Origin: Pseudomonadota bacterium
GTDB lineage: Bacteria; Pseudomonadota; Alphaproteobacteria; Rhodospirillales; 2-02-FULL-58-16
Length of the DNA stretch: 19,327 nucleotides
Assembly (NCBI GenBank): GCA_022560215.1
Contig: JADFTO010000017.1
Coordinates: forward strand, 1-19,327
Reading direction: 5' to 3'
This document shows positions 15,081 through 19,327 of the stretch, piece after piece; position 1 is the first letter of the stretch, and each line of letters begins with the position of its first letter. The notes beneath the pieces are model-generated. The model saw nothing but the letters and a program-made list of their open reading frames with translations, was not told the origin of the DNA and did not search any database. A program made the position numbers and the translations under genes.

Positions 15081-15109
15081 AAACTATCCTTCACTCGGGC
15101 GCAAGGCAA
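15081..15109 (-). promoter_or_regulatory. Weak candidate promoter for yfgM-bamB-der
   Basis: On the minus strand TTGCCT (15104-15109) and TAGTTT (15081-15086) are 17 bases apart, about 35-40 bases before the yfgM start. The -35 matches consensus at three of six positions and the -10 at three, so it is supported mainly by spacing and by lying in the only gap upstream of the block. Confidence 0.3.
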
Positions 15110-15127
15110 TCGCTGGCGCCCAGGCTG

Positions 15128-15685
15128 TCATTCGTGGCGCCACTTGATGGAACATCCAATGCTGGCGATCTGTTCCTCGGGCCCGCGCCCCGTCTCGGTG
15201 ATAAGTCTCATGGCCTCGAACAGGTCCCGGCGGGCGTCCGCCGGCGCGGGCTCCTTGCCCGACGCGTCCAGCCGCCCCCGGTATTGCAGTTCCAAGTCCG
15301 AGTTGAAACCGTAGAAGTCCGGCGTACACACCGCGTCGTAGGCGCGGGCCACGTCCTGGGTCTCGTCGATGACATAGGGAAAGGGGAAGTTGTTGGCATC
15401 GGCCACCGTCTTCATGTTGTCGAAGGAATCCTCGGGGTATTCGCCCGGATCGTTGGACATGATGGCGATGACGCCGACGCCGATCTCCCGGAGCGCACGG
15501 CCTTCGAGGACCAGACGGTCGAGGATGGCCTTCACGTACGGGCAGTGGTTGCAGATGAACATGACCAGCGTGCCCTTGGGGCCGCGGACGTCGTCCAGGG
15601 TATAGGTCTTGCCGTCGGTGCCCTCGAGGCTGAAATCGACGGCCTTCAAGCCGAAATCGCAAACCGGCTGCTGCAGGGAAACCAT
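15128..15685 (-). CDS. Thioredoxin-fold redoxin with CNHCPYV motif
   Basis: A 185-aa protein of the AhpC/TSA-redoxin type. The N-terminal strand segment VDFSLEGTDGKTYTLDDVRG leads to the active-site sequence MFICNHCPYVKAILDRL, where CxxC replaces the usual thioredoxin CGPC. A later conserved stretch, YDAVCTPDFYGFNSDLELQYRGRLD, holds the cis-proline region and an additional cysteine. No signal peptide is visible, so it should be cytoplasmic. Proteins of this subgroup are common and poorly characterised; thiol-disulfide exchange or peroxide reduction is inferred from the fold. The start ATG is preceded by AAGAGGAT. It reads in the same direction as the yfgM block, with about 85 bases between the two coding regions, and diverges from the lipoprotein gene on the other side. 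Confidence 0.87.
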   Translation of the reverse strand: MVSLQQPVCDFGLKAVDFSLEGTDGKTYTLDDVRGPKGTLVMFICNHCPYVKAILDRLVLEGRALREIGVGVIAIMSNDPGEYPEDSFDNMKTVADANNFPFPYVIDETQDVARAYDAVCTPDFYGFNSDLELQYRGRLDASGKEPAPADARRDLFEAMRLITETGRGPEEQIASIGCSIKWRHE

Positions 15686-15813
15686 GAAACGATCCTCTTA
15701 GGAATGAATGACGGCACTGTGTTAGCCGAGAAAGCCCCCGGCAATCAACGCCCTTGGCGGGCCCGGGTCCCCGGGTTGCCCCTGGGCCGTGTCGGGGATA
15801 GGGTGGGAAGCCG

Positions 15814-15842
15814 TTGGTTTTGCAGCCGGTTTTTCCTATCAT
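15814..15842 (+). promoter_or_regulatory. Candidate promoter for the cysteine-rich lipoprotein
   Basis: TTGGTT (15814-15819) and TATCAT (15837-15842) are 17 bases apart in the 222-base divergent gap. The -10 matches consensus at five of six positions, the -35 at three. The transcript would start near 15849, about 60 bases before the ATG. The rest of the gap shows nothing clear. Confidence 0.4.
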
Positions 15843-15907
15843 CGGTTAACTTGGCCTTAACCCCGCCGGGGACATGGTAGAGAATCCTCTCGGAGGAATT
15901 GTCTTTC

Positions 15908-16237
15908 ATGCGCATGGCGTTTCTCATTGCCGGTCTGGTTCTGTTGGCGGGATGCTCCCTCGTGCCGCCCGTCGCCATAATCGATGGGGCCACGGTGGTG
16001 GGCTCGCAAAAGACCCTCGGCGACCATTTCATTTCCTACGTCAGCGGCAAAAACTGTTCCACCGTGCGGCGCAACCTGGGCCGCACCTATTGCGAGGAGG
16101 ACGAGCCCAATCCCGTCCCCAGGGTCTTCTGCTACCCGACCATCGGCAAGATCACCTGCTACGACAAGCCCGACCCGCGCCGGCGACCCTACGAGAAGGT
16201 GGGCAGGAACGACCATAACCTCGACCTGACTCGCTGA
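15908..16237 (+). CDS. Small cysteine-rich lipoprotein of unknown function
   Basis: A 109-aa predicted lipoprotein. The signal peptide MRMAFLIAGLVLLAGC gives a lipobox with C16 as the acylated residue; the following Ser-Leu would favour outer-membrane sorting. The mature part has four further cysteines, C50, C62, C75 and C84, in GKNCSTV, RTYCEEDE, RVFCYPTIGK and KITCYDKPDP, evenly placed so as to form two disulfides in the periplasm. The start is ATG 15908 with GGAGGA ten bases upstream; a TTG at 15899 sits directly against that ribosome site and was rejected. I cannot name a family with known function. It looks like a short conserved alphaproteobacterial lipoprotein, but that is recollection of type, not a search result. 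Confidence 0.8.
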   Translation: MRMAFLIAGLVLLAGCSLVPPVAIIDGATVVGSQKTLGDHFISYVSGKNCSTVRRNLGRTYCEEDEPNPVPRVFCYPTIGKITCYDKPDPRRRPYEKVGRNDHNLDLTR

Positions 16238-16312
16238 CGCCCGGCGCTATTGATCTCCCCCGGCGGAATAACGGGTTCCCCGCCCCGGCCGCCGCCGCTT
16301 ACAATCCGGTCC

Positions 16313-17032
16313 ATGAGACGCTTGCTCGCTTGGGCGCTCGGCCTTGCCGTGATCGCCGGCGCGGTCCTGTGGCTGGTCTCGCGCGACGTGGTCAGGTATC
16401 AGGCGACGGAGGAGGAACTCCGCCTGGCGGCCCGCTTCGAGGCCGTTAAGTCCCTGGCCGAGAAGGGCGACATCGCGTCTGCTTCCGCCCTCGCCGGCCT
16501 CTACCGGGAAGGGCGCGGCACCGAAAGGGACCCCAGGGCCGCCTGGCGCTGGTATTCCAATGCCGCCGACAAGGGCCTCGTGGGCGCCCAATTCGCGCTG
16601 GGCTCCATGTACGAAGCGGGTGACGGCGTCAAGCAGGACTCATACAGGGCGGCCGAATGGTATTCCCTGGCGGCCGGCCTCGGGCGCCATGCCGGCGCCC
16701 AGTTCGCGCTGGGCCAGCTTTACTTCCACGGCCGCGGGAAACCCAACGACTATGGCGAGGCCATCACCTGGTACCGCAAGGCGGCCAAGCAGGGGCACGG
16801 GCCCGCGCAATACCTCATGGGGGCCATGCACCGGGAAGGCTGGGCGGTGAAACGGGACTACGTGGAAGCCTACATGTGGTATTCATTGGCCATCCCCAAG
16901 GCGGCGCAAGTCCGCGCCGTCGACCGCCGCTACGATCCGGCCAAGGCCCGCGACGAGGTGGCGGCGAAAATGAACAAGTTCCAGATCGCCGAGGCCGAAC
17001 GCAAGGCGAAGGCCTGGCGCCCGGCGCGCTAG
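16313..17032 (+). CDS. Membrane-anchored Sel1-repeat protein
   Basis: A 239-aa protein with an N-terminal membrane anchor (LLAWALGLAVIAGAVLWLV) and four consecutive Sel1-type helical repeats of about 36 residues: ALAGLYREGRGTERD, FALGSMYEAGDGVKQD, FALGQLYFHGRGKPND and YLMGAMHREGWAVKRD, each followed by an AxxWY-type helix. A charged helix, AKARDEVAAKMNKFQIAEA, closes it. Sel1 repeats act as protein-protein scaffolds; the partner is unknown. I chose ATG 16313, where the anchor begins; the upstream part of the frame is proline-rich and implausible. No good Shine-Dalgarno is present. TACAAT (16300-16305) would place a transcript start on or beside the ATG, so the message may be almost leaderless. 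The stop codon lies within a palindrome. Confidence 0.85.
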   Translation: MRRLLAWALGLAVIAGAVLWLVSRDVVRYQATEEELRLAARFEAVKSLAEKGDIASASALAGLYREGRGTERDPRAAWRWYSNAADKGLVGAQFALGSMYEAGDGVKQDSYRAAEWYSLAAGLGRHAGAQFALGQLYFHGRGKPNDYGEAITWYRKAAKQGHGPAQYLMGAMHREGWAVKRDYVEAYMWYSLAIPKAAQVRAVDRRYDPAKARDEVAAKMNKFQIAEAERKAKAWRPAR

Positions 17033-17064
17033 AGCGCTATCCAACTAGCCGGATAATGCTCTAG
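17029..17064. repeat. Extragenic palindrome CTAGAGC...GCTCTAG
   Basis: A 36-base near-perfect palindrome. A 14-base arm at 17029-17042 pairs with 17051-17064 with one C/A mismatch and one G/T pair, around the eight-base loop AACTAGCC. It contains the TAG stop of the Sel1-repeat gene. Palindromes framed by CTAGAGC/GCTCTAG are frequent between genes in alphaproteobacteria. It could serve as a weak terminator, but no T run follows. Confidence 0.7.
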
Positions 17065-17122
17065 GCTTGCTCCCCCCCGGCCGGGGCGGTAAGAACTTGC
17101 CTTCTTTCCCGGGAGGATGCCC

Positions 17123-17875
17123 GTGAGCAGCAAAATCAAGGCCGTCACCTTCGATCTCTGGGACACCATGATCGACGATGAGTCCGACGAGCCCAAACGC
17201 AAGGAGCGCGGCCTGCGCTCCAAAGCGGAAGAACGCCCGCATCTGGTCTGGGAGGCGCTGAACCGCGACGGCCCCATCCCCTTCGCCGAGGTGTCACTGG
17301 CCTATGCCGTGACCGACGCGGCCTTCACCAAGGTGTGGAAGGAGCACGCCATCACCTGGACCATCGAGGAACGCCTGGGCGTCCTGTTCAGGGGACTGGG
17401 GCGCCAACTCGGCGGCGCCGACCTGGAGCGCCTGGTCCGGGCCCTGGCCGTGATGGAGGTGGACATTCCCCCCGATCCCATCCCGGGGGTGGAAGAGTCC
17501 CTGAGCACCCTCGCCGGGCGCTACAAGCTCTGCGTCGTCTCCGACACCATCATCACGCCGGGCGACGGCCTGCGCCGGCTCCTCGAGACGCACGGCCTGA
17601 AGCAGTATTTTTCCGGCTTCGTTTTTTCCGACGAAGTCGGCCGCGCCAAGCCCCACCGGCGCATGTTCGAATCCGCCGCCGGCCAGCTCGGTGTGGAGTT
17701 CGCCGAAATGGTCCATATCGGCGACCGGGACTCCAACGACGTCAAGGGGCCCCAGGCCCTCGGCATGAAGGCGGTCCTGTTCACGGCGAAACGCGCCCAG
17801 GACGCGGCCATCACCACCGCCGACGCCATCTGCGACAACCACGCCGCCCTGCCGGCCACCATCGATTCCTTATAG
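17123..17875 (+). CDS. HAD-superfamily hydrolase, haloacid dehalogenase-like
   Basis: A 250-aa cytoplasmic HAD protein with an alpha-helical cap. Motif I is VTFDLWDTM with the nucleophile D11; the residue two places on, normally Asp in phosphatases, is Trp13. Motif II is VVSDT (S140), motif III GRAKPHRRMF (K176), and motif IV HIGDRDSNDVKG (D201, D203, D206). Lack of the second Asp is seen in dehalogenases and in many uncharacterised HAD enzymes with a FDLWDT motif, so phosphatase activity should not be assumed. The start is GTG 17123 with GGGAGG seven bases upstream; an ATG at 17117 is only one base from that site. Ten bases separate it from the amidotransferase gene, so the two are one operon. 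Confidence 0.87.
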   Translation: MSSKIKAVTFDLWDTMIDDESDEPKRKERGLRSKAEERPHLVWEALNRDGPIPFAEVSLAYAVTDAAFTKVWKEHAITWTIEERLGVLFRGLGRQLGGADLERLVRALAVMEVDIPPDPIPGVEESLSTLAGRYKLCVVSDTIITPGDGLRRLLETHGLKQYFSGFVFSDEVGRAKPHRRMFESAAGQLGVEFAEMVHIGDRDSNDVKGPQALGMKAVLFTAKRAQDAAITTADAICDNHAALPATIDSL

Positions 17876-17885
17876 GGGACTGCTG

Positions 17886-18743
17886 ATGACGGCCGATCCG
17901 CGAATCCTGATCATCGACGGATACACCAAGTCCTCCCGCCAGGAGCTGGCCGCGGGCGGCGCCTCCGTCGCCGGCGATCTCTATGCCGCCATGTTGAAGC
18001 GGATCGTGCCCGAAGCCCAGTGCCACATCCTTTTCCCGTCCGATCCGGACGCAACCCTGCCCAGCGGCACGGGCCTCGCCGATTACGACGCCGTCGCCTG
18101 GACCGGGTGCAGCCTGACCATCTTCGAGGATAAGCCGGAAGTCCGGACGCAGATCGAATTCGCCCGCGCCGCCTTCGAGGCCCGGGTCCCCAGCTTCGGC
18201 ACCTGTTGGGGGGCCCAGGTGGCCGTGGTGGCGGCCGGCGGCCTGGTCCAGGCCAACCCCCACGGCCGCGAGATGGGCATCGCCCGCAAGATCGAGCTGA
18301 CGCCGGCGGGCCGCGCCCATCCCATGTACGAGGGCAAGGCGTCGGTGTTCGACGGCTTCATCAGCCACGTGGACGAGATCACCCACCTGCCGCCGGGCGC
18401 GGTGTCCCTGGCCCGGAACGCCTTCACCCTGGTGCAGGCGGTCTCGGTGGTGCACAAGGGCGGCGTCTTCTGGAGCCTCCAGTACCATCCCGAGTACGAC
18501 CTCCACGAGATGGCGCGGCTGACCCATTGCCGCGCCGACGTCCTCGCGGACTTAGGGTTCTTCGCCGACCGCGAGGCGGCCGGGCGCTACGTGGACCTGC
18601 TGGAGGCCCTGCACCAGGACCCGGGGCGCAAGGACATCGCCTGGCTTCTCGGCGTCGACGAGGACATCATGAACGAAGACGTCAGGTGCCAGGAGGTGCG
18701 CAACTGGATCGACCGCCTGGTCCTGCCCAACATGGGGCGTTAG
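17886..18743 (+). CDS. Class I glutamine amidotransferase-like protein
   Basis: A 285-aa protein of the triad glutaminase fold. The nucleophile is C107 in PSFGTCWGAQVAV, and the rest of the triad is H201 and E203 in SLQYHPEYD. The N-terminal strand RILIIDGYTKSSRQELAAGG is a variant of the usual start. There is a C-terminal extension of about 70 residues (AGRYVDLLEALHQDPGRKDI onward) beyond the glutaminase core. It is not a GuaA or CarA domain by its surroundings, and no synthetase partner is adjacent. Stand-alone members hydrolyse gamma-glutamyl amides or transfer ammonia to an unknown partner. It is preceded by AGGGGA and lies between the HAD gene and the phosphotransferase gene, with 27 bases to the latter. 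Substrate unknown. Confidence 0.88.
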   Translation: MTADPRILIIDGYTKSSRQELAAGGASVAGDLYAAMLKRIVPEAQCHILFPSDPDATLPSGTGLADYDAVAWTGCSLTIFEDKPEVRTQIEFARAAFEARVPSFGTCWGAQVAVVAAGGLVQANPHGREMGIARKIELTPAGRAHPMYEGKASVFDGFISHVDEITHLPPGAVSLARNAFTLVQAVSVVHKGGVFWSLQYHPEYDLHEMARLTHCRADVLADLGFFADREAAGRYVDLLEALHQDPGRKDIAWLLGVDEDIMNEDVRCQEVRNWIDRLVLPNMGR

Positions 18744-18770
18744 CGGGCCAGGCGGGGGGGGAGGCGTCCG

Positions 18771-19244
18771 GTGACCGACGCGATTTCCAAGGCGGCGGGA
18801 CTTTCGTTCTGGAAGGGTCCGGTGGAGCCTAAGCCCCTGGGCGGCGGCATCACCAACGTCAACTTCGTGGTCGAGGACCAGGGCCGGCGCTACGTGGTGC
18901 GCATCGGCGACGACATCGTCGTCCACGGGGTGCTGCGCTTCAACGAGCTGGCGGCCAGCCGCGCCGCCCACGCAGCGGGCGTCTCGCCGGCGGTGGTCTA
19001 CTCCGAGCCGGGCGTCCTGGTCATGGACTTCATCGATGGGCGGACGCTCACCGAGGACGATGTCCGCGCCGAGGGCATGATGGAGCGCATCTTGCCCCTG
19101 ATCGAACGCATCCACCATGGCGTCATGCGGGAACTGCGCGGACCCATTTTGATGTTCTGGGTGTTTCACGTGGTGCGCGATTACGCGGCCACGCTCAAGG
19201 CGGCCGGCAGCCGCATGGCGAAAGCCCTGGAGGCGGCGCAATGA
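18771..19244 (+). pseudogene. Truncated choline kinase/aminoglycoside phosphotransferase-like gene
   Basis: The 157-aa product matches only the N-terminal half of the choline-kinase-like phosphotransferases. It has the nucleotide-binding N-lobe (PLGGGITNVNFVVEDQGRRY then VVRIGDD), the LAASRAAHAAGVSPAVVYSEPGVLVMDFIDG hinge region and the helix PLIERIHHGVMRELRGPILM. It ends at AAGSRMAKALEAAQ, before the HxDxxxxN catalytic loop and the following DxD metal site that kinases of this fold require. Family proteins are normally about 300 residues. It starts at GTG 18771, with GGGGAGG seven bases upstream. Its stop overlaps the ruvA start. Either the gene was cut by a deletion that fused its frame to the end of ruvC, or the sequence has a junction near 19205. 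It cannot be an active kinase as written. Confidence 0.75.
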
Positions 19245-19327
19245 TCGGCAAGATCACCGGACGGGTCGACTACGTCGCCGAGGACCATGTGCTGATCGAG
19301 GCGGCGGGCATCGGCTACATCATCCAC
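19241..19327 (+). CDS. ruvA: Holliday junction helicase subunit RuvA, N-terminal fragment
   Basis: The 29 codons up to the window edge read MIGKITGRVDYVAEDHVLIE and continue AAGIGYIIH, which is the characteristic first strand pair of the RuvA OB domain (MIGK-x-G and GxGY motifs). RuvA holds four-way DNA junctions for the RuvB motor during recombinational repair. The ATG overlaps the preceding TGA (ATGA), with GGAGG seven bases upstream. In most alphaproteobacteria ruvC precedes ruvA; here a phosphotransferase fragment does. The 3' end is outside the window. Confidence 0.88.
   Translation, partial: MIGKITGRVDYVAEDHVLIEAAGIGYIIH

Noticed and set aside
1..19327. tRNA, rRNA, CRISPR array or complete insertion sequence
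   Set aside because: No cloverleaf-like segment, regularly spaced direct repeats, rRNA stretches or transposase motifs were found on either strand by reading.

Overview
The window is GC-rich (roughly two-thirds G+C by eye), densely packed chromosomal DNA. It most likely comes from an alphaproteobacterium of the Rhodospirillales type. The pointers are the Methanosarcina/alphaproteobacterial-type SerC next to a long SerA, a yfgM-bamB-der block, a choline-kinase-like phosphotransferase, GTG/TTG starts, and extragenic palindromes of the CTAGAGC...GCTCTAG kind. The taxonomic call is inference; no rRNA or tRNA gene is present to anchor it.

Layout from left to right. (1) 1-1723: the 3' end of an asparagine-synthetase-like gene overlapping a GT4 glycosyltransferase gene, as in surface-glycan loci. 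(2) 1904-3769: an SLC13/DASS permease with two central RCK-C (TrkA-C) domains. (3) 3798-6633: a near-consensus sigma70 promoter driving serC-serA, the first two steps of serine synthesis from 3-phosphoglycerate. (4) 6683-7006, minus strand: a small membrane protein with a SHOCT tail. (5) 7251-11678: an operon for a tungsten-type aldehyde:ferredoxin oxidoreductase. It encodes a four-cluster ferredoxin (AorA-like), the catalytic tungstopterin subunit (AorB-like), an FAD/NAD(P)H subunit (AorC-like), a MoaD/ThiS-like sulfur carrier (AorD-like) and an unrecognised 98-aa protein. This matches the aorABCD order known from Aromatoleum. The proteins together should couple aldehyde oxidation (or acid reduction) to NAD(P) through a wire of iron-sulfur clusters. 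(6) 11711-15041, minus strand: der, bamB and a yfgM-like gene, for ribosome assembly and outer-membrane/translocon biogenesis. (7) 15128-15685, minus strand: a thioredoxin-like CxxC protein. (8) 15908-17032: a cysteine-rich lipoprotein and a Sel1-repeat protein. (9) 17123-19244: a HAD hydrolase, a class I glutamine amidotransferase and a truncated phosphotransferase. (10) 19241-end: the start of ruvA.

The most unusual structures are as follows. A 263-bp MITE-like element with 33-bp near-perfect terminal inverted repeats and heavy internal folding sits inside the aldehyde oxidoreductase operon, between the FAD subunit and the sulfur carrier. The sulfur carrier ends in Gly-Gly-Ala instead of Gly-Gly. 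An unrecognised 98-aa protein is translationally coupled to it. The leader of the operon can form mutually exclusive stems and hide its own Shine-Dalgarno sequence. The phosphotransferase stops just before the expected catalytic loop and overlaps ruvA, which suggests a deletion or a sequence junction. No CRISPR array, tRNA, rRNA or complete insertion sequence was seen. No gap between genes exceeds 300 bases.
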